Shown here in pieces: positions 34,406 to 42,468 of a DNA stretch of 64,000 nt. The notes beneath the pieces are model-generated. The model saw only the letters and a list, made by a program, of their open reading frames with translations. It did no database searches and had not been told where the DNA came from. A program made the position numbers and the translations under genes. This DNA is from Alphaproteobacteria bacterium (lineage in GTDB: Bacteria; Myxococcota_A; UBA796; GCA-2862545): the NCBI GenBank assembly GCA_020632925.1, contig JACKER010000009.1, positions 186,001 through 250,000 of the forward strand, read 5' to 3'. Each line of letters opens with the position of its first letter. Within the stretch, counting starts at the first letter, position 1.

Positions 34406-35236
34406 TTGACGGTGCTCCTACTCTCCCTGCTGTGCGCCGCTCACGCGGAGGACACGCCGGGCATCGTCATCGAGAAGGTCGGCGACATCTACCCGGTCCT
34501 CCCGCCGCCGGGCGCCACGCGCTGGAACCCGCAGCCGCTGCTCGACGCGATCAAGGCCTCGACCGGCACCTTCACCCCCAAGGACGTGTACGAGCTCATC
34601 GATCACGAGGTCCGCCCCGACGTCGTGAGCGCGGTCGCGGCGAAGGCCGCCCTGTTCTACGACCCGAACAACATGGTCGCGCTCTCGGTCCAGCAGCAGC
34701 GCGCGCGCGGCGGAGCGATGAAGCAGACGGTCACGCTCGACGGCACCAACTTCGCGCAGCTCTTCGAGACCTTCTCGGACTATCGCAACGAGCTCACCGC
34801 CGCCGACGGCCGGGTCGCCGCCCTCGGCGAGCGTCGCGCGGACGAGTCGCAGAGCATGTACGAGCGCCGCGCCCGGGCGCGAGAGGAGCAGCTGGTCAAG
34901 GTCCGCGGTCCGTTCGAGGGACGCATCGGGAGCACCACCTTCGTGATCACCCTGCCCGCCACCGTGGAGGAGCGCGATGGGTGTAGCCGGGCGGTCGCCG
35001 CCTGGAATGCGAACGCGATCGACTTCGACCTGTTCCGCTTCACGATGGGGACGACCCGCGCGGCGTCGGCGAACGTCGCGCTCTCGCAGTCCCCGTCCAT
35101 CGACAAGGCGTGGTTCGTCATCGACGCGCAGCGACGGTTCGAGGTGCTCGGCAAGTGCGGGACGACCGGCAGCAAGGCGAAGGTGACGATGAGCCGCACG
35201 CCCGAGGGCGCCTGGTCGGGGACCGCGGGCTTCTGA
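34406..35236 (+). CDS. exported protein of unknown function, 276 aa
   Basis: A 276-residue protein with a clear signal peptide (MTVLLLSLLCAAHAEDTP). The TTG at 34406 is chosen because GGAGGTGAACG precedes it; GTG 34412 is an alternative. The mature part contains TFTPKDVYELIDHEVRPDVV, a helical stretch (DESQSMYERRARAREEQLVK) and a beta-rich end. Two cysteines (DGCSRAV, GKCGTT) may form a disulfide. It looks like a periplasmic protein of this lineage; no family is recognised. Confidence 0.65.
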   Translation: MTVLLLSLLCAAHAEDTPGIVIEKVGDIYPVLPPPGATRWNPQPLLDAIKASTGTFTPKDVYELIDHEVRPDVVSAVAAKAALFYDPNNMVALSVQQQRARGGAMKQTVTLDGTNFAQLFETFSDYRNELTAADGRVAALGERRADESQSMYERRARAREEQLVKVRGPFEGRIGSTTFVITLPATVEERDGCSRAVAAWNANAIDFDLFRFTMGTTRAASANVALSQSPSIDKAWFVIDAQRRFEVLGKCGTTGSKAKVTMSRTPEGAWSGTAGF

Positions 35237-35274
35237 GGATGCAGCCCGCTTCACAGCGGTGATAGAATCGGAGG

Positions 35275-36069
35275 ATGCGACCGCTCCTCCACGCCCTCGT
35301 CGTCTCCACCCTGGTGTCGGGATGCGCGCGAAAGCGCGAGCCAGCGCCGACCGAGCTTCAGGATCTCGTCGAGTTCCTCTTCCTGAACTGGGAGGACGAC
35401 GAGCTGGTGCCCGAAGCGATCGACAACCTCGGCGTCTGGCTCGCCGCCAACGTCGACGACGAGGAGACCAACCGCGGCTTCGAGCTGCAGCCGCTCGGCG
35501 AGGAGGACATCGCCACGGTCGATCACCCCGACCACGACCTGTCCGGCCTGCTCGGCGCCTGCGCCGGCGTGCGCAGCGCCTTCCCCATCGAGGACCACGC
35601 GACCTACGTGCCGCTGCCGGACCAGACCTTCTCCAACCCCACGCAGTACAAGTTCTACGAGCGCAGCCTGGTCGAGGGTACGGCCTCGGGCTTCGAGAGC
35701 GAAGACACGCTGCGCACGCTCAACGCCATCGAGACCGCCTCCTTCGGCATCACCATCCCGTACGAGCTGAAGAAGGACTACAAGTGGGTCGAGACCGAGC
35801 AGGAGCGTGCCATCTTCGCGCGCTCCTGGGTCGAGGACCGGTCCTGCAACAAGGACGGCGACGGCGGGAACTGCCTCGAGCACAGCTACTCGATCGACAT
35901 GTTCTATGCCGACGGTGCCGACGCCTCGCTGCGCATGACGGCGACCTGGAGCGAGGTGGACACCTCGATCACGCTGCCGGACGCCACCCTCGTCGCGAGC
36001 CTGGCGCTGGGCCTCAACAACGTCTTCCACGCGACCGAGAAGTTCCTGGAGGAGGCGGCCGCCGAATAG
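35275..36069 (+). CDS. predicted lipoprotein, 264 aa
   Basis: An acidic lipoprotein with lipobox LVSGC at Cys 17 (MRPLLHALVVSTLVSGCARK). The mature part (DLVEFLFLNWEDDELVPEAI, PDQTFSNPTQYKFYERSLVE, RSWVEDRSCNKDGDGGNCLE) matches no family I know. GGAG lies next to the ATG and TAGAAT at 35263-35268 ends only six bases before it. If that is the -10 box, the message would have almost no leader. Confidence 0.7.
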   Translation: MRPLLHALVVSTLVSGCARKREPAPTELQDLVEFLFLNWEDDELVPEAIDNLGVWLAANVDDEETNRGFELQPLGEEDIATVDHPDHDLSGLLGACAGVRSAFPIEDHATYVPLPDQTFSNPTQYKFYERSLVEGTASGFESEDTLRTLNAIETASFGITIPYELKKDYKWVETEQERAIFARSWVEDRSCNKDGDGGNCLEHSYSIDMFYADGADASLRMTATWSEVDTSITLPDATLVASLALGLNNVFHATEKFLEEAAAE

Positions 36070-36075
36070 GCGACG

Positions 36076-36837
36076 CTACGGCAGGACGTAGGGCGTGGCT
36101 CGGTCATAGACGGCGCGGACGACCGAGGGCATCCACCGCGCCGGGGCGAACACGCCTGGGTACACCACACGTCGACGCTTGCGCTCGATCCCCAACCGCA
36201 CACGGCGCGCGAGCTCCTCGGGCGACCCCTCGGGGATCAGGGCGGCGAGCCCCTTGCGCCCGCCGTACGCCTCGTACGCCCGGTCCGACATCGGCGTCGC
36301 CACCGGCCCCGGGTAGACCGGCATCACGTGCACGCCGTGAGGTGCCACCTCGGCGTGGAGCACCTCGGAGAACGACGCCAGGCCCGCCTTGCTCGCGCCG
36401 TACCACGCATGTCCGGGCAGGGTCACGATGCCGTCGACGGACGCGACGTGGACGATGGCTCCGGACCCGCGCGCCAACATCGCCGGCAACACCGCGTGCG
36501 TGATGGCGAGCGGCACGAGCAGGTTCACCGCCAGCAGGCGCTGCCCCTGGTCCAGCGTCGTCGCCGACACCCGCGACGTGATCTCCACGCCGGCGTTGAG
36601 CACGAGCACGTCGATGGGCCCGTGCTCCGCCTCGGCCTCCTCGCGCCAGTGGGTCGCGTCGGCGGGATCGGACAGGTCGGTCGCCACGATCCGACATGGC
36701 GAGCCGCAGGTGTCGGCCACCTCCCGCAGCAGGGCCTCCCGCCGCGCGAGCAGGGTCAGACGTGCGCCCGCCGCGCCGAACTCCCTCGCGATGGCGGCGC
36801 CGATCCCCGACGACGCCCCGGTCACCACGACGTGCAT
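36076..36837 (-). CDS. short-chain dehydrogenase/reductase
   Basis: A 253-residue classical SDR with TGASSGIG (residues 6-13), NAG (81-83) and catalytic Ser133, Tyr146 and Lys150 (WYGASK), so it should use NAD(P)H. The C-terminal half (VYPGPVATPMSDRAYEAYGG, RRRVVYPGVFAPARWM) is like SDRs that act on lipids or sterols. Its ATG overlaps the GMC oxidoreductase stop by one base (TGATG), so it belongs to a three-gene redox operon. Likely partner: reduction or oxidation of the alcohol/aldehyde handled by the GMC enzyme; inferred. Confidence 0.88.
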   Translation of the reverse strand: MHVVVTGASSGIGAAIAREFGAAGARLTLLARREALLREVADTCGSPCRIVATDLSDPADATHWREEAEAEHGPIDVLVLNAGVEITSRVSATTLDQGQRLLAVNLLVPLAITHAVLPAMLARGSGAIVHVASVDGIVTLPGHAWYGASKAGLASFSEVLHAEVAPHGVHVMPVYPGPVATPMSDRAYEAYGGRKGLAALIPEGSPEELARRVRLGIERKRRRVVYPGVFAPARWMPSVVRAVYDRATPYVLP

Positions 36838-38363
36838 CACACCCTCCCCGCGATGGCGTGGCCCACGTGCAGCCCCATCGCCATCGTCGTCACCTGTGGG
36901 TTCACCCCGAGGCTGCTCGGGAAGATGGAGGCGTCCGCCACCCGGAGGTTCGCCATCCCCCAGACGCGGCCGTGCGGATCGACGACGCTCGTGGCCGGGT
37001 CCGCCCCCATGCGGCAGGTCCCCATGGGGTGCGACGCATAGAGCATCAGGACGCTGGGATCGAGGTCGTACGGCAAGGCCCCTTCGATCTCCTCGGGGCT
37101 GCGGATGCGGTCGATGCCGATGCGCCCGGGGAAGACCTCGGTGGCGCCCGCGGCGAAGAACACCTTCGCGCACAGCCGCATCCCGTCGATGATGCGGCGC
37201 TTGTCGCCCTCGCCGAGCCAGTAGGACAGGTCGGGTCCGATGGGCGTGTGCCGCACGGCGCCGTGGCTGTCCTCGTCGTGCACCAGGGTGCCGGCGCTCG
37301 CGAGCGACGCGAGGTCCGACATCACCTCCATCGTCTCCTGACCCAGCCGCGTGTGGAGCGTGAGGTACGTCTGGTCGGGGGTGGTGGTGTACGTCTGGAG
37401 CAGGAAGCCCTGGTCCCAGCAGTCGACGTAGTACCCCTGGGTCACGCCCCTCCAGAACTCGATGGGCCACGGGAACCGCGCGAGCGACCCGACCGTGGGG
37501 TGGACCACGAGGTGCTCGCCGCAGTGCGTGTGATCCGCGAACCGGTTGGCGAGCAGGAACAGCGGCGACTGGATGGGACCACCAGCGAGCACGAAGGTGT
37601 CGGCGCGGGCGCGTACGTGGCCCACGACCTCCTGGGTCTCGGGGTCGAGCACGTCACCGCTCACCTCGGTCACGCGGTCGCCGTGGCGGGTCGCCGAGCG
37701 CACCCGGCAGTCCGACCACGCCGCCACCCGCCCCGTCGCCAGGGCCTGCGACAGGAAGGTCCGGTCCGCCGAGAACTTCCCGCCCGAGGGGCAGCCGTAC
37801 TGGCAGATCCCGCACCCCTGGCACCCCGGCGCGCTCCGAGCGAGGAACGCCCCCTTCAGGCCGAGCTGCTCGGCGCCCTTCTTGAAGATCAGGTTGTTGT
37901 TCCGCTGCACCTCGACCGGGTTCACGCCCACGCCGAGCGTCTGCCAGATGCGGTCGAAGTACGCCTCGAAGCGCTCGTCGGTGAGCGCGTCGCAGCCGTG
38001 GTCGTCCCGCCAGGCCCGGAGCACCTCGGGCGGGCAGCGGAAGCAGATGGCGCTGTTGATCAGCGTGCTCCCGCCGACCCCTCGCCCGCCGGGCAACGGG
38101 ATGACCGCGTTCCCGCGGAGCGTCCTCGCGCCCCGCGCCTGGTACAGGTGCTTCAGCGCGAACGTGGTCCGCGGCTGGAAGTCCGCGGGCTCCCAGTGGC
38201 GCCCCTCCTCGAGCAGGGCCACGGAGAGCCCCGACTCGGCGAGGGCGGCCGCGGCCGCGCATCCACCGGCACCCGCGCCGATCACGACGACGTCGGCCTC
38301 CACGAGCAGCTCGCCGCCCGACGCCCGCTCCGACGCCCGCAGGCGCCCGCCCTCGAAGCTCAT
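36837..38363 (-). CDS. GMC-family alcohol oxidase with cysteine cluster
   Basis: A 508-residue FAD enzyme. The dinucleotide site VVVIGAGAGGCAAAAALAE is at about 26-44, GGRGVGGSTLINSAICFRC at 92-110, and HPMGTCRMGADP with the catalytic His near 455. A tight cysteine cluster CQGCGICQYGC (C181, 184, 187, 191) resembles the motif of long-chain fatty-alcohol oxidases and cholesterol-oxidase-like enzymes, and could hold an iron-sulfur centre or pair as disulfides. It starts four bases before the stop of a gluconate-dehydrogenase-subunit-3-like gene (ATGA), suggesting a membrane-linked complex that passes electrons out. Substrate not determined. Confidence 0.88.
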   Translation of the reverse strand: MSFEGGRLRASERASGGELLVEADVVVIGAGAGGCAAAAALAESGLSVALLEEGRHWEPADFQPRTTFALKHLYQARGARTLRGNAVIPLPGGRGVGGSTLINSAICFRCPPEVLRAWRDDHGCDALTDERFEAYFDRIWQTLGVGVNPVEVQRNNNLIFKKGAEQLGLKGAFLARSAPGCQGCGICQYGCPSGGKFSADRTFLSQALATGRVAAWSDCRVRSATRHGDRVTEVSGDVLDPETQEVVGHVRARADTFVLAGGPIQSPLFLLANRFADHTHCGEHLVVHPTVGSLARFPWPIEFWRGVTQGYYVDCWDQGFLLQTYTTTPDQTYLTLHTRLGQETMEVMSDLASLASAGTLVHDEDSHGAVRHTPIGPDLSYWLGEGDKRRIIDGMRLCAKVFFAAGATEVFPGRIGIDRIRSPEEIEGALPYDLDPSVLMLYASHPMGTCRMGADPATSVVDPHGRVWGMANLRVADASIFPSSLGVNPQVTTMAMGLHVGHAIAGRV

Positions 38364-38866
38364 CCCTCCCCCCTGCCGGCACAGCCGAGCGACCAGCCCA
38401 TGTGGGCGAGAACCTTCGGATGCTGGAAGTACGCCATGCCCAGCACGAGGCGGAACGCGTCGTCCGCGACCCGGCGTGTGAACACCTCGGGATCCGCCCA
38501 TGTCAGGAGCACCTCCCGCCGGACGTCCGCCGGAAGCTGGCTGAAGGCCGTCCCCCGGCTGGCGGCCGTCCCCCACTCGAGCATGTGCAGCAGGGCGCGG
38601 AAGCCGTTCGCGTGCAGCGGGGCCAGCATGTCGGACAGGATCCGATCCACCTCTTCGGGGACCTCGGCCTCGACCCCGTCGATCGGGAAGGGATCGGCGG
38701 GGAACATCACCTCCGCCAGGGCGCGCACGATCAGCAGCTCTCTCGCCGACAGCAGCCGGGCGCCCCGCGCGGGAGCCTCCACCACGGCGACGGCCCCTCC
38801 GCCGACGATCGCCAGACCACAGGCGCCGACGCACCCCGCCAGCACCTGGCGTCGCGTGATCCCCAT
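38360..38866 (-). CDS. gluconate 2-dehydrogenase subunit 3-like Tat protein
   Basis: A 168-residue exported protein with a twin-arginine-like signal (MGITRRQVLAGCVGACGLAI). Its helical mature part (LSARELLIVRALAEVMFPAD, MLEWGTAASRGTAFSQLP, AFRLVLGMAYFQHPKVLAHM) fits the small subunit of gluconate 2-dehydrogenase-type complexes, which assists export or assembly of a flavin GMC subunit. ATG 38866 has GGGAG upstream; an in-frame start at 38905 is less likely. It is the first gene of the oxidase operon. The GMC partner has no signal of its own, so hitch-hiker Tat export is a reasonable idea. Confidence 0.8.
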   Translation of the reverse strand: MGITRRQVLAGCVGACGLAIVGGGAVAVVEAPARGARLLSARELLIVRALAEVMFPADPFPIDGVEAEVPEEVDRILSDMLAPLHANGFRALLHMLEWGTAASRGTAFSQLPADVRREVLLTWADPEVFTRRVADDAFRLVLGMAYFQHPKVLAHMGWSLGCAGRGEG

Positions 38867-39021
38867 CCCCGCTCCCACCCGCTCGAAGCCCCGACCGGTC
38901 CCCAAACCTACCCGCCAGTCAGAAAACCGACCAGTGGGATTTTAAGGAAGACGCACGACGGCCGGTCGGCTGGTGGGCCACGCCTCTCGAACCCGTTAGG
39001 CCGGGGGGCCCGGAGGGCGGC

Positions 39022-40182
39022 ATGAGCAGTCAGGATCGCGCGATGGTGGCCGAGCAGGAAGTCGGCAGGATCAACGCTTTCTTCCCCATTCTGCCGCGGC
39101 TGGGCAACCGCTGGGCGGCGGCCAGGCCCTGGGAGGGTCGGACGATCGCCCTGAACGTCCACCTCACGAACGTCACCGCGGCGTTCCTCCGCGAGCTGAT
39201 GCTGGGCGGCGGGCGCTTCGTCGTCAGCGCGGCCAACACGCGCACGACGGACGCCGGTGCCGTGGACCTCATGCGGTCCGCCGGGGTCGAGGTGTACACC
39301 GGCGGCGACGGCGAGGACCGTCACCAGCAGGCCCTCTCCCACGATCCGTCGATCCTGGTGGACGGCGGCTTCGAGCTGTTCCGCACGCTGTTCGACAAGC
39401 GGCGCGAGGCGGTCGCGAACGTCGAGGCCGGCGTGGAGATCTCGCGCACGGGCATCTCGGCCCTCCGCGGACGCACCGGCGTCCCCTTCCCCGTCGTGAA
39501 CATCAACGACGGTCGGCTCAAGGACAAGGTCGAGAACCGCCACGGCGTCGGTGAGAGCATCTGGCAGGCGGTCGCGCTGACGACGGGGATGCACCTCGCG
39601 GGTCGGCGGGCCCTCGTCGTGGGCTACGGTCCGGTCGGACGTGGTCTCGCGAGCTACGCACGGGCCGCCGGCATGGCGGTGGAGGTGGCCGAGACCGATC
39701 CGGTGCGCCGCCTCTTCGCCCACTACGACGGGTACCCGACGCCCACGCTGGACGACGGGCTCAGCCGAGCGGGCGTCGTGGTGACCGCGACGGGCCGGTC
39801 GGTGGCGGTGTCCAGGGCGGCGCTCGCGCACGCGCGCGACGGGGTCGTGCTGATCAACGCGGGCCACGGCGGCGACGAGATCGACATCGACGCGATCCGC
39901 AAGGCCGCCGTCGGGCGTGACGACGTGGCGACGCAGGTCACGCGGTACCAGATGGAAGACGGGAGGCGGTTCACCGTCCTAGGGGACGGCCACCCGCTCA
40001 ACATCGTGACGAACTCGGGCTCGCCCGAGCCGGTGCTGCTGCACTTCGCCGTCCTCGGCCTCACGCTCGAGTGGCTCGCCGGTCGCCCCGCGCTGAACGC
40101 CGGCGAGGTGCTGGTGACGGACGACATCGAGAACCGCGCTGCCCAGATCGCGCTGGACGCCCTGCAAGCGGCTGGGGGCTGA
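39022..40182 (+). CDS. S-adenosylhomocysteine hydrolase-like protein with altered active site
   Basis: A 386-residue homologue of adenosylhomocysteinase, shorter than the usual 430-490. The folds line up: NVHLTNVTAAFLRELM (substrate His), LVDGGFELF (Asp), AGVEISRTG (Glu), NINDGRLKDKVENRHGVGES and the NAD loop VVGYGPVGRGLASYARAAG, then NAGHGGDEIDI (His). Two usual residues differ: the Asp in KFDN is Glu (KVEN) and the Cys of GCRES is Val (GVGES). NAD binding looks intact but the substrate may not be SAH. It heads a run with a TPR protein and a Ppx/GppA-HD protein. The 155 bases before it hold an AT-richer stretch but no gene. Confidence 0.75.
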   Translation: MSSQDRAMVAEQEVGRINAFFPILPRLGNRWAAARPWEGRTIALNVHLTNVTAAFLRELMLGGGRFVVSAANTRTTDAGAVDLMRSAGVEVYTGGDGEDRHQQALSHDPSILVDGGFELFRTLFDKRREAVANVEAGVEISRTGISALRGRTGVPFPVVNINDGRLKDKVENRHGVGESIWQAVALTTGMHLAGRRALVVGYGPVGRGLASYARAAGMAVEVAETDPVRRLFAHYDGYPTPTLDDGLSRAGVVVTATGRSVAVSRAALAHARDGVVLINAGHGGDEIDIDAIRKAAVGRDDVATQVTRYQMEDGRRFTVLGDGHPLNIVTNSGSPEPVLLHFAVLGLTLEWLAGRPALNAGEVLVTDDIENRAAQIALDALQAAGG

Positions 40183-40186
40183 GACG

Positions 40187-40897
40187 GTGGGCAGCGCCGA
40201 TCGGCTCGCCAGCACCTTGCTGGACGGCGTGGCCGCGCTGCGCGAGGGCCGGCACGCCGAAGCGGTCGCGCGGTTGCGCGCGGTGTGCGACGACCGCGAG
40301 CTGATGGCCGCCCCCGACCTGGCCGACGTCCGGGCCCGCGCGCTGAGCCTGCTGGCCCAGGCGTTGCTGCACGCGGGCGAGCTCCGAGAGGCCGAGGGAC
40401 GCGCGGACGCTGCGCTGCGCCTGGTGCGCACGGTGGGTGACACCGAAGGGATCGTGGAGATCACGGACCTCCTGACCGAGATCCGCGAGCGCGCGACGAA
40501 GTCGCAAGGGGCGGACGCGAGCATGCGCGAGCGGATGCTGTCGGCCTCGTTGGAGGACCTCTCGAAGACGCGCGACCCGGGGATGCGCGCCGAAGCGCTG
40601 CTGCAGAAGGCCACCGCCGAGCTCGGTGCAGGGAACACGGCGAACGCCCTGCTGGCGGCGCGGGCTGCCTGGGAGACCGCCGGCGCGATCGGTCGGGATC
40701 GCGTGGTCGTGCTCGCCCGCCTGTGTGCGGCGCACGCCGATCCGACGACCGCGGAGGAGCACCTGGGCGAGGCCTGGGCGGTCGCCGACGCCTCGCCCGA
40801 GGCGGAGCAGCTCCTCGGTCCCGTGGCCCGCGCGGCGGAGCTCCTGCGCCTCGCGCTGCCCGAGGCCGCCCGCCTGCACGTGGGTGGTCGGCCGTGA
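40187..40897 (+). CDS. TPR-like helical protein, 236 aa
   Basis: A soluble, alanine-rich helical protein of 236 residues. The N-terminal half reads as two or three tetratricopeptide-like repeats (ALREGRHAEAVARLRAV, ALLHAGELREAEGRADAALR), followed by more helices. No catalytic motif. GTG 40187 is the start, four bases after the SAH-hydrolase-like stop. Its own stop overlaps the Ppx/GppA start by GTGA, so it is translationally coupled to that enzyme and may be its partner. Confidence 0.75.
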   Translation: MGSADRLASTLLDGVAALREGRHAEAVARLRAVCDDRELMAAPDLADVRARALSLLAQALLHAGELREAEGRADAALRLVRTVGDTEGIVEITDLLTEIRERATKSQGADASMRERMLSASLEDLSKTRDPGMRAEALLQKATAELGAGNTANALLAARAAWETAGAIGRDRVVVLARLCAAHADPTTAEEHLGEAWAVADASPEAEQLLGPVARAAELLRLALPEAARLHVGGRP

Positions 40898-42462
40898 GGG
40901 TGGCGGCCATCGACATCGGCACCAACAGCGTGCACCTCGTGGTCGCCGACGTCGCCAAGGACGGTCGGGTGACGCTGGTGCACCGTGCGCGCGACCAGGC
41001 CGAGCTGGGGCGCGGCGGGACGCTCGGCGAGAACCGACTCGCGCGCGACGCGATGGACCGGGGCGTGCAAGCGCTGACCGGCTTCCGCCAGTCCTGCGAC
41101 GTGCTCGGGGTGGAGTCCATCTGGTGCGCCGCCACCAGCGCGGTCCGCGAGGCCCAGAACGGCAGCGAGTTCTGCAAGCGCGTCCAGGAGGCGACGGGCA
41201 TCCACGTCCGCGTGATCACCGGGCACGAGGAGGCCCGGCTCGTGTGGCTGGGGCTCCGCCAGCACCTCGATCCGACCCGAGGCCCAGCGCTGGTGCTCGA
41301 CATCGGAGGGGGCTCGGTCGAGGTCATCCTGTGTGACGCGACGCGGCTGTTCTCCGCGCATAGCGTCCCGCTCGGCCACATCCGCCTGTCCGAGGCCGTG
41401 CCCCAACCCGATCCGCCCACGGTCGAGTCCCAGCAGGCCCTCAGGAAGATGGTGCGCAAGGAGCTCGAGGGCGTCCTGCGCGACATCCGACCTGGCGTGG
41501 GGACGATGTGGGGTACCAGCGGGTCCATCCGCGCGCTGGCCCGCATGGCGCTGCTGGCGGACGGCAAGCCGGCGCCACAGTCGGATCACGGGCTGGTCCT
41601 GCCGAGGACGGCGGTCAAGGCCCTGCTCCAGAAGTTCACGACGCTCAAGTCGACGCGGCTCGGCGAGCTCCCCGGCATGGACAGCCGCCGTCGCGCGACG
41701 CTGCCCGTGGCCTGCGCCGTGCTGTACCAGCTCATGAAGAGCCTGGGCGCGGACCACCTCATCACCAGCGAGGAGGGGCTCCGCGAGGGACTCCTCCAGG
41801 ACTGGATCGAGCGACACCGCCCCGAGCTGCTGCTCGACCAGCCCGAGCTCACGCCACGGATGCGCTCCGTCGAGCACCTCCGCCAGCGGTACGACGGGGA
41901 CCGGACACACAGCAACCACGTCCGCGATCTCGCGCTGAGCCTGTTCGACGGGCTCATCGGCCTGCACGGCCTCGACCGGGAGTCGCGCGATCTGCTGGAG
42001 CAGGGCGCGCTGCTGCACGACATCGGCCACCACGTCGACGCCCACGATCACGAGAAGCACGGCCAGTACCTCGTGCTCCACACGCGGATGGCCGGCTTCA
42101 CCGCGCCCGATCTCGCCGTCCTCGCCGACATCGTCCGATACCACCGTGGGGGCCGACCGAAGGCGTCGCACCGACACTTCCAGTCGCTCTCGCGCACGGA
42201 CCAACGGCGCGTCGAGGTGCTCTCCGCCCTCCTGCAGCTCGCGGACGCCCTGGACCGGAGCCACCAACAGCCAGTGGTCGCCGTGGACGTGACGACGAGC
42301 GCCGAGGGGGTGCACGTGGTCGCGAGGTGCGACGACGAGGCCTTCCTGGAGCGCTGGGCCGCCCAGCGGCGCGCTCGGGGGCTGGCCGCGGCGCTGTCCC
42401 GACCGGTATCGGTCGAGCTTGTCCGCGACGGTCGCCCTGCAGGAGCCCGTGAGGTAGAGTAG
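40894..42462 (+). CDS. Ppx/GppA-family phosphatase with HD domain
   Basis: A 522-residue protein of the exopolyphosphatase/guanosine-pentaphosphatase family. The N-terminal actin-like half has AAIDIGTNSVHLVVAD, ATSAVREAQNG, GHEEARLVWLG and VLDIGGGSVEV, all needed for phosphate binding. The C-terminal third is an HD domain (THSNHVRDLALSLFDGL, GALLHDIGHHVDAHDHEKHG) as in Ppx proteins that cut polyphosphate or convert pppGpp to ppGpp. It likely links stress signalling and polyphosphate turnover. GTG 40894 overlaps the TPR gene. Confidence 0.93.
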   Translation: MRVAAIDIGTNSVHLVVADVAKDGRVTLVHRARDQAELGRGGTLGENRLARDAMDRGVQALTGFRQSCDVLGVESIWCAATSAVREAQNGSEFCKRVQEATGIHVRVITGHEEARLVWLGLRQHLDPTRGPALVLDIGGGSVEVILCDATRLFSAHSVPLGHIRLSEAVPQPDPPTVESQQALRKMVRKELEGVLRDIRPGVGTMWGTSGSIRALARMALLADGKPAPQSDHGLVLPRTAVKALLQKFTTLKSTRLGELPGMDSRRRATLPVACAVLYQLMKSLGADHLITSEEGLREGLLQDWIERHRPELLLDQPELTPRMRSVEHLRQRYDGDRTHSNHVRDLALSLFDGLIGLHGLDRESRDLLEQGALLHDIGHHVDAHDHEKHGQYLVLHTRMAGFTAPDLAVLADIVRYHRGGRPKASHRHFQSLSRTDQRRVEVLSALLQLADALDRSHQQPVVAVDVTTSAEGVHVVARCDDEAFLERWAAQRRARGLAAALSRPVSVELVRDGRPAGAREVE

Positions 42463-42468
42463 CCCCCG

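Noticed and set aside
36076..38866. A complete gluconate dehydrogenase with cytochrome subunit
   Set aside because: No CXXCH haem motif is seen in the operon; only small and flavin subunits are supported.
38867..39021. A small RNA in the gap before the SAH-hydrolase-like gene
   Set aside because: The stretch is somewhat AT-richer but no paired structure or terminator is clear.
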